Below are positions 9,222 through 17,450 of a stretch of DNA of 64,000 nt, piece by piece. Positions within the stretch are counted from its first letter, which is position 1. Each line of letters opens with the position of its first letter. The position numbers and the translations under genes were made by a program. This stretch comes from Simkaniaceae bacterium. GTDB lineage: Bacteria > Chlamydiota > Chlamydiia > Chlamydiales > JACRBE01. A model generated the notes under the pieces. It had not been told where the DNA came from and did no database searches. It was given only the letters and a program-made list of their open reading frames with translations. The DNA lies in NCBI GenBank assembly GCA_022763045.1, contig JALEGI010000003.1, forward strand, positions 18,153 through 82,152, given 5' to 3'.

Positions 9222-11456
9222 TTGAAAAAAGAGCATCTAACTTTAATAAAGTGTGGAATTGAAAAAGAGTCATTGAGAGTGACAAAAGATTTCTCCCTCT
9301 CAAAAGAGCCTCATCCAAAATCGCTCGGTGAGAAGCTAACACACCCCCTGATCACAACTGACTTTGCTGAAATGCAAATTGAATGGACAACGCCCACCTT
9401 CCATTCACACGCTGCCCTAATGCGATTTTTTAAAGACCTCTCAATCTACACGCAAAAAAAGGTGCCAAATGAGTATTTTTGGCCGCTTAGCATGCCACCA
9501 AAACTCCCTAAAAAATGTCAAGATTGGGTGGCAAAATACGGCAATAGCCACTCTGCTAAAAAGAAAGAAAGTTATCGCCATGGGCTTTGCAAAGCGTATG
9601 GCTCGCACATGCAAATGATCTCTGGTTTTCACTACAACTTCTCAATGCGCCCGGCATTTTGGAAAGCACTACACAAAGAGCGGCAGAGCAATAAGTCTTG
9701 CAGACAATTTCAAACAGATACCTATCTCGGTCTAATTCGCAACTATATTAGAGATGGCTGGATCATTACCTATTTATTTGGAAGCTCACCCTCCTCAGAT
9801 CCATCATTTAAAGATCTGCCTGAATTTCCCTATGCTACATCGCTCAGAACATCAGAGCACGGCTACCAATCAAAAAGTCAAGATGCACGCCCTATTACCT
9901 TTAATTCTGTATCAGGCTACGTGAAAGAGATCCGTGAGGCAATTGCCCGTGGTCAGTTGCAAATTGAAAATGAGCACTATAGTTTAATCCGGCCAAAATG
10001 CCTTCCTCGAGAAGAGCTCAATCAAACCGATGCTATTGCCACAAGGGGAATAGAGTATGTTGAGCTGCGCGCACTCGATCTCGATCCCTTTTCCCCTCTT
10101 GGCATCTCAAAAAAAACGCTCGACTTTCTTCATTTATTTCTCCTTCATCTCCTTCTCTCGGAGAGCCCCAACTTGACACACAAAGCGCATAAGAAATCAC
10201 TTGATTTTCAACATCAAGTGGCAATTGAGGGGAGAAAAATGGAGCTGAAAAGCAAGGCGGAGCCAATTTTTACTGCGATGCGACCACTTGCTATAAAACT
10301 TGGCATGGTCAAATTACTAGATGAGATGTGGTTGCGCTTCGAAGATCCCTCTAAACTCCCCTCGCAAATAATCGCCTCAAATGACTTTTTAGAGCTTGGA
10401 GCTACACTTTGCAAAGAACACTACAAAACCCTAAGCAAAGGCAAGCTAGAACCCTCCCAGAGAAGGCGCTTTGATACATTTACCAAAAACTCAATTGAGC
10501 TCTTTGATCTGCTTGAGAGAGCAGAAAAGATGGAGGCTTCAACACGCGTTTTAATTGAAGAAGCAATTCGCAGGCATGTAAAGGTCGAAATTCTTGATAA
10601 AAAGGCGTGTATTTTGCGCTTGGGTGGTCAAGAGCTAGTTAAACAGGCAAGCTGCACCTCACAAGACAGCTACATCACGCCACTACTGATGGAAAATAAA
10701 CATGTGACTAAGCTTTTACTTGATGAGCAAAATATACGCACACCTTTAGGGATGCATTTTAATTCACTTACAGAAGCGCTCTCGCACACACCCCCAAGTA
10801 AAACTGTTGTCGTGAAACCCAACACCACAAACTATGGACTTGGAGTTGAACTTGTGGAGCCAAAAGAGTACAAAGCCGCTCTTAAACGAGCCTTTGCATT
10901 TGGGGAAAGTGTGCTTGTTGAGGATTTTATTTCTGGGAGAGAATATCGATTTTTAGTCGTATCAAACAAGGTTGCAGGGGTAGTGCGCCGAGATCCCGCA
11001 AGTGTGATTGGAAATGGCCATGATACAATCAAGACGCTCGCAAAAGGCAAAAAACGCCCCATCAAACTTGGGCCAGATGAAAAAAAGCATCTCCTATCTC
11101 AAAATTTAACAGCAGAATCGATCCCTAAGGAGGGGGAAAAGGTCTTCCTGCGCTTCAATTCGAATGTCTCAACAGGTGGCGAGGCAATCGATTTTACCGA
11201 TCAGGTTGCTAATGAGTATAAAAGGATAGCGATTCGAGCGGCGAAGAGTGTCGGAGCAAAAATTTGTGGCGTCGATATGATCATAAAAAGTCCACATAAG
11301 CCAGGCAGTCGCTATGCAATTATCGAATTGAATTTCAATCCCGTTTTGTACTTTCACCAAGAGCCAGATGTCGGCCACCCAAGAAATGTAGCGGGAGCAA
11401 TTTTAGACTGCATAGGCTTTGGCTTTGAACCCATCACCAAAAGAGATTGCTGTTGA
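9222..11456 (+). CDS. gshF: Bifunctional glutamate-cysteine ligase / glutathione synthetase
   Basis: This 744-residue protein fuses two enzymes. Residues 1-~470 match E. coli-type gamma-glutamylcysteine ligase ('GIEKESLRV', 'ITTDFAEMQIEWTTP', 'GFHYNFS', 'RGIEYVELRALDLDPF'). Residues ~490-744 are an ATP-grasp domain ('VVVKPNTTNYGLGVEL', 'VEDFISGREYRFLV', 'GVDMIIKSP', 'IIELNFNPVLYFH'). Such GshF/GshAB proteins make glutathione from Glu, Cys and Gly in one polypeptide. The start is a TTG: a stop codon lies four codons upstream and the next ATG would remove conserved sequence. It shares 10 bases with the permease gene that follows. Confidence 0.92.
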   Translation: MKKEHLTLIKCGIEKESLRVTKDFSLSKEPHPKSLGEKLTHPLITTDFAEMQIEWTTPTFHSHAALMRFFKDLSIYTQKKVPNEYFWPLSMPPKLPKKCQDWVAKYGNSHSAKKKESYRHGLCKAYGSHMQMISGFHYNFSMRPAFWKALHKERQSNKSCRQFQTDTYLGLIRNYIRDGWIITYLFGSSPSSDPSFKDLPEFPYATSLRTSEHGYQSKSQDARPITFNSVSGYVKEIREAIARGQLQIENEHYSLIRPKCLPREELNQTDAIATRGIEYVELRALDLDPFSPLGISKKTLDFLHLFLLHLLLSESPNLTHKAHKKSLDFQHQVAIEGRKMELKSKAEPIFTAMRPLAIKLGMVKLLDEMWLRFEDPSKLPSQIIASNDFLELGATLCKEHYKTLSKGKLEPSQRRRFDTFTKNSIELFDLLERAEKMEASTRVLIEEAIRRHVKVEILDKKACILRLGGQELVKQASCTSQDSYITPLLMENKHVTKLLLDEQNIRTPLGMHFNSLTEALSHTPPSKTVVVKPNTTNYGLGVELVEPKEYKAALKRAFAFGESVLVEDFISGREYRFLVVSNKVAGVVRRDPASVIGNGHDTIKTLAKGKKRPIKLGPDEKKHLLSQNLTAESIPKEGEKVFLRFNSNVSTGGEAIDFTDQVANEYKRIAIRAAKSVGAKICGVDMIIKSPHKPGSRYAIIELNFNPVLYFHQEPDVGHPRNVAGAILDCIGFGFEPITKRDCC

Positions 11457-12706
11457 ACATTAAAACTGAAATTATCGCCGGACTTACCACCTTCTCCTCG
11501 ATGGTCTATATCATCTTTGTCAATCCATCAATTTTACAAGAAACAGGGCTGGATTTTGGGGCCCTAATGGTGGGAACAATTCTCACGACCGCTTTCTCCT
11601 GTCTTTTTATGGGTTTTTACTCAAACCAGCCCATTGCAATTGCCCCTGGGATGGGAGTAAGCGCTTTTTTCACCTACACAGTGATTTTGCGTCATGGCAT
11701 GCCCGTTGGCATGGGACTTGCTGCCGTTTTCCTCTCAGCGCTGATTCTTCTTATTTTAAATCTCCTTGGCATCCGGGCTAAAATTTTGAATAGCATTCCG
11801 CGCCCATTAATTAAGGGAGCTGTTGTAGGAATAGGTCTTTTTCTTATTATGGTTGGCTTAAAGCAAATTGGGATTGCTGCGCCTTCAGAGAGCGGGATGC
11901 TTGTCTTTAATTCCCCTTTCACTCTCCCCTCTCTACTGACCGGAATTGGAGTAATCTTAATTGGAGCCTTACTCTACTTCGAAGTGCGCGCAGCCTTCAT
12001 TTTAGGCATTTTAGCTCTCTGGGCAATTTCTCTGATTTTTGGGATGACTGAATGGCAAGGGCTGATTGCATCGCCTCCCTCACTTGAACCCAACTGGATG
12101 CGGATTGACTTTGGCTCAATTTTTACTCGCTACTTCCCCCATATATTTTTCTCAATCTTCCTCGTCACCCTTTTTGACTCATCAGCAGCTCTGATTGTGC
12201 TATCACGTATGCTCTATCCTGATGGGAAAATGCCCAATCAACGCCGCTGTTTGACCCCTGACACCTGTGGAAGTATGCTCGGCTCATTAATTGGCGTAAC
12301 ATCTATGGCCATTCACCTCGAATCTGCCGCTGGAATTAAGGCCGGTGGGCGGAAAGGCTTAACACCCATTATTGTCGCAGCTCTCTTTTTGCTCTGTCTC
12401 TTTTTCTATCCTCTTTGCCATTCAATCCCTCATTTTGCAAGTGCACCTGTGTTGATTGTAATTGGGATATTGATGATTGAGGAGCTCAAAGGGATGGCAT
12501 GGGGAGATATTACAGATGTGATTCCCATGCTGATTGCGATATTTGTGATGCCAATTACCTTCAGTATCTACCTTGGATTTGCACTAGGATATGTCAGCTA
12601 TGCGATCATGAAGCTCATCACTTGGAGGGTGCGTGAAATTCACTTCTTCACCTGGCTGCTTGCGCTACTCTTTGCAATTCACCTAACGCTAATGACTCTC
12701 TTCTAG
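11447..12706 (+). CDS. AzgA/PbuG-type purine (hypoxanthine/guanine) permease, NCS2 family
   Basis: This polytopic protein of about 419 residues carries the AzgA-group hallmarks 'EIIAGLTTFSSMVYIIFVNP' near the N-terminus, 'QPIAIAPGMGVSAFF' in TM3 and 'LFDSSAALIVLSRM' further on. The group transports purine bases by proton symport. This fits a parasite that scavenges nucleobases, though specificity is inferred. Starts are non-ATG: TTG at 11447, or TTG at 11453, which has the better spacing from an AAGAGA site. Both lie inside the end of gshF, so translation is probably coupled. The last 59 bases overlap the convergent ddl gene. Confidence 0.88.
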   Translation: MLLNIKTEIIAGLTTFSSMVYIIFVNPSILQETGLDFGALMVGTILTTAFSCLFMGFYSNQPIAIAPGMGVSAFFTYTVILRHGMPVGMGLAAVFLSALILLILNLLGIRAKILNSIPRPLIKGAVVGIGLFLIMVGLKQIGIAAPSESGMLVFNSPFTLPSLLTGIGVILIGALLYFEVRAAFILGILALWAISLIFGMTEWQGLIASPPSLEPNWMRIDFGSIFTRYFPHIFFSIFLVTLFDSSAALIVLSRMLYPDGKMPNQRRCLTPDTCGSMLGSLIGVTSMAIHLESAAGIKAGGRKGLTPIIVAALFLLCLFFYPLCHSIPHFASAPVLIVIGILMIEELKGMAWGDITDVIPMLIAIFVMPITFSIYLGFALGYVSYAIMKLITWRVREIHFFTWLLALLFAIHLTLMTLF

Positions 12707-13661
12707 CCTGGCGCTCAAGTGCTAAGTCAATGAGCTCTTCTATCAAATTAGAGTAGCTGATACCTGAGAGCGCCCAAAGTCTTGGATATGTCGATGTTTT
12801 TCTAAAACCTGGAAGTGTATTGACCTCGTTTAAAAAGACCCTCTCTTCTCCATCCAACAGAAAATCGATGCGTGAAAAGCCCTCACACCCTAAATTTCGG
12901 TAGGCCTCAATAGCAAGCTCTTGAATTTCCGCTATTTTATTTTGACTGAGCTCTGCCGGGATTTGAAAGACTACGCCATTTGGATCGAGATACTTCGTCT
13001 CATAGCTATGAAAGGCGCCTTTGGGAATCACGCGGGCAGGCAGTGAGACCTTCGGGTTTTTATTACCTAAAACGGCAATTTCGATCTCTTTACCGCGAAT
13101 CTCTTGCTCAATAATAATTGAATCATCATAGCGCCCCGCTAGATCAAGCGCCTCTTGCAGTTGCCTTGCGCTTTTGACGCGTGAGATCCCAACTGATGAG
13201 CCTGAACGATTGGGTTTGACATAGATCACCTCACCGAGCTTTTCGGCAAGAGCGTCATAACTTTGCCCTGAATAGAGAAGCCACTTCGGGGCTTTCAGCC
13301 CTGCGAGCTTGCGCGTGAGCGCCTTATCGTAGCAAATTGCCGATGTACGCAGATCGGGACCGACAAAGGGGATATTAAAGAGGGAGAAATACCCCTGCAT
13401 GGGCCCATCTTCACCAAAAGGGCCGTGTAAAATTGAGAAGGCCACATCGAGCTTGCGACTCTCATATACCTCTCTTTCTCCCAGCTCGGGGGCATCAAAA
13501 TTAGGCGTCCCAATCAGGTGAAACCACACCCCATTTGGATCGATCCAGACAAGGGTCACCTCATACTTACTTCGGTCGATTTCCTCATAGATGGATTTTG
13601 CTGAGGCGCAAGAGACCTCGTGTTCAAACGATTTACCTCCAAAAAAAAGGCCCAGTTTCAT
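12648..13661 (-). CDS. ddl: D-alanine--D-alanine ligase (stand-alone)
   Basis: This 337-residue ATP-grasp ligase has N-terminal 'LFFGGKSFEHEVSCASA', the middle domain 'YVKPNRSGSSVGISRV', the 'EQEIRGKEIEIAVLG' segment and the metal-binding 'FLNEVNTLPGF'. It joins two D-Ala for the peptidoglycan precursor. In characterised Chlamydia, Ddl is fused to the C-terminus of MurC, so a free-standing ligase is notable; no murC lies nearby. The last residues (after 'LALERQARRE') read through into the antisense of the permease gene and form a tail that most Ddl proteins lack. Confidence 0.92.
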   Translation of the reverse strand: MKLGLFFGGKSFEHEVSCASAKSIYEEIDRSKYEVTLVWIDPNGVWFHLIGTPNFDAPELGEREVYESRKLDVAFSILHGPFGEDGPMQGYFSLFNIPFVGPDLRTSAICYDKALTRKLAGLKAPKWLLYSGQSYDALAEKLGEVIYVKPNRSGSSVGISRVKSARQLQEALDLAGRYDDSIIIEQEIRGKEIEIAVLGNKNPKVSLPARVIPKGAFHSYETKYLDPNGVVFQIPAELSQNKIAEIQELAIEAYRNLGCEGFSRIDFLLDGEERVFLNEVNTLPGFRKTSTYPRLWALSGISYSNLIEELIDLALERQARRESLALGELQRVAQAAR

Positions 13662-13700
13662 CTACTTCTCCTTTAATGTCTCACTTGTTACAATTTCCCC

Positions 13701-14609
13701 ATGAAATTAGAAGATGCTGAGAAAATCCTCAAAAATAAGGGCATTATTGCCCTGCCGACAGAGACTGTCTATGGTCTAGCAGCTCTCGCTAGCTGCAATA
13801 AAGCAATTGAAAAAGTTTTTTCAATAAAAAACCGCCCTAAAAACAATCCTATGATTGTCCATGTCGCTAACTTAAATCAAGTCAAAAGTTTAATTACAAA
13901 CCTCCCTCCCCAAGCTGAAAAACTCATAGAAGCGCACTGGCCAGGACCGCTTACGCTCATATTACCGGCAAATCTAAGCGCAAGCTCAGATCTAGTCAGA
14001 GCAGGTCAACCAACTCTTGCCATCCGCATGCCAAACCACCCACTTACGCGAAAGCTTATTGAAATGACAGGCCCCATTGTTGCCCCCTCTGCTAATATCT
14101 CTGGCCGCCCCTCCTCAACACAAGCCTCCCACGTTACACTCGACTTCGGTGAAGATTTCCCTATCTTAGATGGAGGCGCTTGCCAAGGAGGGGTTGAATC
14201 GACAATTTTAACCTTTGATGGAGAGTGGAAAATTGCACGTCTCGGATCACTCAGCGCGGATGAACTGGCTAAAACTTTAGGCTATAAACCCACGCTAGCT
14301 GGTAAAACAGCCTGCCCAGGCAATCTACACAAACACTACAGCCCAAGCGCAAAAATTCACCTCGCAAAGTGCCCGCAAAACCACCCTGCAATTCTTGGCT
14401 TTACAGAGAGAAAATACACATGCGAAAGGCTCTTGCACCTCGGTTCAATAAAAAATCCAAATGAGCTTGCATTTAATCTCTACGAGAAGCTAAGAGAAAT
14501 TGATAGGGCCACAATAGAAGAGATTTGGATCGACGTCGACTTTCCAACTCATGGTCTCTACCAAACAATTCATGAACGTCTAAGCAAAGCAGCCGCTAAG
14601 GAGAGATGA
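13701..14609 (+). CDS. tsaC: Threonylcarbamoyl-AMP synthase, Sua5/TsaC family
   Basis: This 302-residue protein has the YrdC fold with 'ALPTETVYGLAALAS', 'SIKNRPKNNPMIVHV' and 'PIVAPSANISGRPSS'. A C-terminal Sua5-type extension (about 205-302) starts with 'CPGNLHKHYSP'. The enzyme makes threonylcarbamoyl-AMP from Thr, bicarbonate and ATP for the t6A37 modification of ANN-decoding tRNAs. The length fits the two-domain Sua5 form rather than short TsaC. It diverges from ddl with only 39 bases between the starts. The stop overlaps the start of the FKBP gene. Confidence 0.92.
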   Translation: MKLEDAEKILKNKGIIALPTETVYGLAALASCNKAIEKVFSIKNRPKNNPMIVHVANLNQVKSLITNLPPQAEKLIEAHWPGPLTLILPANLSASSDLVRAGQPTLAIRMPNHPLTRKLIEMTGPIVAPSANISGRPSSTQASHVTLDFGEDFPILDGGACQGGVESTILTFDGEWKIARLGSLSADELAKTLGYKPTLAGKTACPGNLHKHYSPSAKIHLAKCPQNHPAILGFTERKYTCERLLHLGSIKNPNELAFNLYEKLREIDRATIEEIWIDVDFPTHGLYQTIHERLSKAAAKER

Positions 14610-15037
14610 TGACGCGAGCCAAAAAGGGTGACACTGTTCAAGTGCACTACACAGGAAAAATAGCCACCGGAGAAGTTTTTGATTCGTCTCTTGAGAGGGA
14701 ACCTCTAGAGTTTTGCATTGGCGAGAGAAAACTCATCCCAGGTTTTGAAGAGGCGCTCGTTGGCATGCAGCTTGGTGAGAGCAAAACAATTACTATTGCG
14801 AGCCACAAGGCCTACGGAGATCACGATGAAACGCTTGTTTCTAGTGTTGACCGAAACCTTTTGCCTAAAGAGCTACCGCTAGAAGAGGGAACAAAACTCC
14901 AGATAGGTGATGAAAACGAAATCCCTACAATCGTTACAGTGACAAAGATCAATGAAGAGCAGGTGACGTTAGATGCAAACCACCCTCTTGCGGGAAAAGA
15001 TTTGACCTTTGATATTAAGCTTATCAGCTTTACATAG
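14606..15037 (+). CDS. FKBP-type peptidyl-prolyl isomerase, SlyD-like
   Basis: This protein of about 143 residues has the split FKBP domain 'VQVHYTGKIATGEVFDSS' and 'LIPGFEEALVGMQLGESKTI', with a SlyD-type insert-in-flap domain between. It lacks the His-rich metal-binding tail of E. coli SlyD. Such proteins catalyse prolyl isomerisation and act as folding chaperones in the cytosol. Two consecutive ATGs are present (14606, 14609). The second has better spacing from the AAGGAG site. The start overlaps the end of tsaC (ATGATGA), so the two are translationally linked. Confidence 0.9.
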   Translation: MMTRAKKGDTVQVHYTGKIATGEVFDSSLEREPLEFCIGERKLIPGFEEALVGMQLGESKTITIASHKAYGDHDETLVSSVDRNLLPKELPLEEGTKLQIGDENEIPTIVTVTKINEEQVTLDANHPLAGKDLTFDIKLISFT

Positions 15038-15046
15038 TTTCGTAGC

Positions 15047-15114
15047 GCCCAAGCGGAGCTTTTTTAGCTCGCCCTTTTAGCTTGTAAAGCGGCTTTACAA
15101 GCTAAAATTTGGGC
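15047..15114. repeat. Multi-hairpin palindromic intergenic element
   Basis: An outer 6-bp stem GCCCAA (15047-15052) pairs with TTGGGC (15109-15114). Inside are two hairpins: GAGCT/AGCTC (15056-15060 with 15066-15070), and a perfect 16-bp inverted repeat (15075-15090 with 15092-15107) separated by a single G. The element lies just after the FKBP gene and may end its transcript. There is no long T-run after the large stem, so it is not a textbook terminator. Its layout resembles the element at 54602-54668. Confidence 0.75.
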
Positions 15115-15166
15115 CAAATGCATATGCCCCTTGCCTATAATCGAATATTTCTTTACTTTTGTGGGC

Positions 15167-15499
15167 ATGAAACGTAGCTACATCACACTCATTATTTACA
15201 CTTTGCTCCTCATCTCAGGTGGCATCGTTGGCTTTGTAAAAGCTGGATCTATTCCCTCTCTTGCAGCAGGTTGCGGCTTTGGCGCCATTTTATCTTTACT
15301 TACCTACCAGGTAATCAAGGGTAAGGTGTGGGCAAATTATGGTGCCTTCTTTGTCATCCTCTTTCTAGATGGCTTTTTCTGGTGGCGCTACTATAAAACA
15401 GAAGCCTTCATGCCAGCAGGTCTGATGCTTTTGATTAGCTCTGTTGTCCTTTTCATCCTCTACACAGACCTAAAAAAGCAGCTCACAAACGTCTCGTAA
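15167..15499 (+). CDS. Small TMEM14-like (UPF0136) membrane protein
   Basis: This 110-residue protein has four predicted membrane segments. It carries the TMEM14/UPF0136 pattern of a first helix ending in 'GFVKAGSIPSLAAGCGFG', which matches the family glycine/serine turn. Homologues in eukaryotes and bacteria are small inner-membrane proteins of poorly known function, with links to lipid or haem transport. A longer frame from a TTG at 15131 is possible, but a TATAAT at 15135-15140 would lie inside it. The ATG at 15167 is therefore preferred. Confidence 0.7.
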   Translation: MKRSYITLIIYTLLLISGGIVGFVKAGSIPSLAAGCGFGAILSLLTYQVIKGKVWANYGAFFVILFLDGFFWWRYYKTEAFMPAGLMLLISSVVLFILYTDLKKQLTNVS

Positions 15500-15500
15500 T

Positions 15501-16067
15501 ATGCTCATCGTTGCTCTGCTCTCATTTATCTTCTTCGATACCCTTGCAATCGAATGGGTTAGCTCAACAATATTCTTTAAACATGACATATTTTGGTGGA
15601 TTAACCATGTGATTGAACTCAAAACGCAGTGTTTTATATGGGCAGTATACTTTTGTGTAACAAAGCAAAATAAAGGGCGCACAGCGGCTTTAAATGTGCT
15701 CTGTAGTGCTTTCGCATCAATTATCGTTATCTACGCTCTGAAATTCACTGCCGGTCGAGCCCGACCCGAGCTTTTACTACAATCTGATCTCTTTGGATTT
15801 TTCTTCTTCAAACTGCAAAACGCCTACTTCTCTTTCCCCTCATCACACTCTGCATCTATTGCACTGACTGCATGTGGCTTAGGCTGTTTATTCCAGAAGT
15901 GGAAATGGCCCCTACTGGGAGCTGCTTTCATACTGGGTTTTTCACGGATGATGAGTGGTCATCACTTTCCAAGCGACTTAATTGTTGGATTTTACGTTGC
16001 GATTAAGCTTCACGCGATGAAACTATGGGATAGAGCCTTTACTATATACAAAAGGAGCTCCATATAG
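15501..16067 (+). CDS. PAP2 family membrane phosphatase
   Basis: This 188-residue polytopic protein shows all three PAP2 phosphatase motifs: 'KFTAGRARP' (KX6RP), 'FPSSHSAS' (PSGH-type, with Ser-His) and 'SRMMSGHHFPSD' (SRX5HX3D). The family hydrolyses lipid phosphates such as phosphatidic acid, undecaprenyl diphosphate or lipid A phosphates at the outer face of the inner membrane; the exact substrate is unknown. The gene begins 1 base after the TMEM14-like stop. Its own stop codon is inside the hairpin of the terminator at 16050-16078. Confidence 0.9.
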   Translation: MLIVALLSFIFFDTLAIEWVSSTIFFKHDIFWWINHVIELKTQCFIWAVYFCVTKQNKGRTAALNVLCSAFASIIVIYALKFTAGRARPELLLQSDLFGFFFFKLQNAYFSFPSSHSASIALTACGLGCLFQKWKWPLLGAAFILGFSRMMSGHHFPSDLIVGFYVAIKLHAMKLWDRAFTIYKRSSI

Positions 16068-16078
16068 GAGCTCCTTTT
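16050..16078. terminator. Bidirectional rho-independent terminator between PAP2 and hctB
   Basis: A perfect 12-bp stem AAAAGGAGCTCC (16050-16061) pairs with GGAGCTCCTTTT (16067-16078) across the loop ATATA. It is A-rich on the left and T-rich on the right, so it can work for transcripts from either side. The PAP2 stop (16065-16067) lies in the loop and first stem base. Confidence 0.85.
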
Positions 16079-16107
16079 TAGGTGTAGGTGCTATAAACTA
16101 CTAGAGC

Positions 16108-16692
16108 TTATTTTTTTGCAGTCTTACGTCTGCGAACAACTCGACGAGTTGTTTTTTTAGCAGCTGGCTTTCTTTTAGCAGCTACTTTTCTCTTAGTAGT
16201 TGTTTTTCTGCGAGTTGTTTTGCGAGCAGTTGTTTTTTTAGCAGCTGGTTTGCGCTTAGCAGTAGTCTTTCTTTTTGCAGTAGTTTTGCGCTTAGCTGTT
16301 GTTTTTTTAGCAGCTGGCTTTCTTTTCGCAGTAGTTTTACGCTTAGCTGTTGTCTTTTTAGCAGCTGTTTTGCGTTTTACTGTTTTGCGCTTAGTAGTTG
16401 CTTTCTTAGCAGCTGGCTTACGCTTAGCTGTTGTCTTTTTAGCAGCTGTTTTGCGTTTTACTGTTTTGCGCTTAGCTGTTGCTTTCTTAGCAGCTGGCTT
16501 ACGCTTAGCAGTAGTTTTACGCTTAGTAGTTGCTTTCTTAGCAGCTGGCTTGCGCTTCGCTGTTGTTTTTTTAGCAGCTGTTTTTCTGCGAGTAGTTGTC
16601 TTTCTCTTCGCAGTAGTCTTTCTAGCAGCTGGCTTCTTAGTTGTCTTGCGAGCTGTAGTCTTCTTAGCAGCTCTTCTTCTTTTGACAGCCAT
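16108..16692 (-). CDS. hctB: Histone H1-like protein Hc2 (HctB type)
   Basis: This 194-residue protein is built almost entirely of Lys, Arg, Ala, Thr and a few Pro. Short units of the kind 'AAKKTTAKRKP' and 'TTKRKTTAKRK' repeat through the whole length. It matches chlamydial Hc2, which condenses the nucleoid during conversion to the elementary body. The DNA is correspondingly repetitive and prone to length variation. A good AAGGAG site sits 5 bases before the ATG. The start faces an AT-rich 400-base region. Expression late in the developmental cycle is expected from the family; no promoter could be identified with confidence. Confidence 0.9.
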   Translation of the reverse strand: MAVKRRRAAKKTTARKTTKKPAARKTTAKRKTTTRRKTAAKKTTAKRKPAAKKATTKRKTTAKRKPAAKKATAKRKTVKRKTAAKKTTAKRKPAAKKATTKRKTVKRKTAAKKTTAKRKTTAKRKPAAKKTTAKRKTTAKRKTTAKRKPAAKKTTARKTTRRKTTTKRKVAAKRKPAAKKTTRRVVRRRKTAKK

Positions 16693-17095
16693 GACGACTC
16701 CTTATTGCTTTTTTTTGGTTTTAGGAACTTTTTTTTAGAAGGCTGTGTAAACTTGATACAACAAACCTTCCCTTTTCCTAACTCTAGATATAATTAATTT
16801 ATTTTAATTTTTGAATACTTTTTTTTAATTTAATTATCGTAGTTAAAACAAATTAAACAATAAATCGCCTTGAGAATACGTTCTGAGAGCATTTACAATT
16901 TTCGATAAAATTTAAAAAATTTGTTTTTAGTTAATTAAATAAAACTCACTTTTTTAAAACAAAGACCTTATCCCACTAGACTACAACGAGTTGCGTTATA
17001 TTTTTAGCTTTTTTACAACCTATTTTACTGAGTCAGAGCCGGTTAGAGGCATAAAAGTCATACCAAAAATTGAAGATTTTTGCTACATTTTGCGT
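16693..17095. other. AT-rich intergenic region between hctB and glutaredoxin
   Basis: These 403 bases contain no convincing gene. They are strongly AT-rich with many A- and T-runs, and hold the upstream regions of two divergent genes. I could not assign a reliable promoter on either strand. A short stretch near 16968-16990 resembles a tRNA D-arm on the minus strand but has no matching anticodon or T arm. Confidence 0.6.
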
Positions 17096-17386
17096 ATGTT
17101 TAGAAAAATTCTGACACTTTTGACCACTTTGCTACTAACTGGAGGATTTGCCGAGATGACTGAACTCAAACTTTACATGCGAAAAACTTGCCCTTTTTGC
17201 CAAAAGGTCGCTACCTATCTGAAAGAAAAAGGGCGGAAAATCGAGATGGTTGACATTGGCGAAGATGATACTGCTCGCGAAGAGTTAATCAAAAATGGTG
17301 GAAAACGCCAAGTACCATGCCTCTTCATTGATGGTAAACCAATGTACGAATCAAACGACATTATCCAGTGGCTTGATAAAAATTAA
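17096..17386 (+). CDS. Glutaredoxin with N-terminal export signal
   Basis: The protein has a classical glutaredoxin domain of about 75 residues: active site 'TCPFCQK' (CPFC), cis-proline segment 'QVPCLFIDG' and 'YESNDIIQWL'. From the ATG at 17096 it also has a 20-residue leader with a Lys/Arg start, a Leu/Thr-rich core and a 'GGFA' end that looks like a Sec signal peptide. A second ATG at 17156, just at the domain start ('MTELKLYM'), is preceded by GGAGG 10 bases upstream. The gene may therefore give a periplasmic form, a cytosolic form, or both. Glutaredoxins reduce disulfides with glutathione, which gshF could supply. Confidence 0.85.
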   Translation: MFRKILTLLTTLLLTGGFAEMTELKLYMRKTCPFCQKVATYLKEKGRKIEMVDIGEDDTAREELIKNGGKRQVPCLFIDGKPMYESNDIIQWLDKN

Positions 17387-17450
17387 TTGCTTTATTTTTA
17401 TTTTGGAATCGCGTAACAATGGGGTTTTGCTATCTTAACGGAAAGGCTCC

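Noticed and set aside
15131..15166. Longer N-terminus of the TMEM14-like protein from a TTG
   Set aside because: This stretch contains a TATAAT and no ribosome site. The ATG at 15167 gives the family's usual start.
16220..16738. Long open frame on the plus strand, rich in Val/Leu/Ala/Phe
   Set aside because: It is the exact antisense of the hctB repeats. The Lys/Arg/Ala/Thr reading with a proper ribosome site explains the region.
16960..16995. Minus-strand stretch resembling a tRNA D-arm
   Set aside because: No acceptor, anticodon or T arm with the needed pairings could be found around it.
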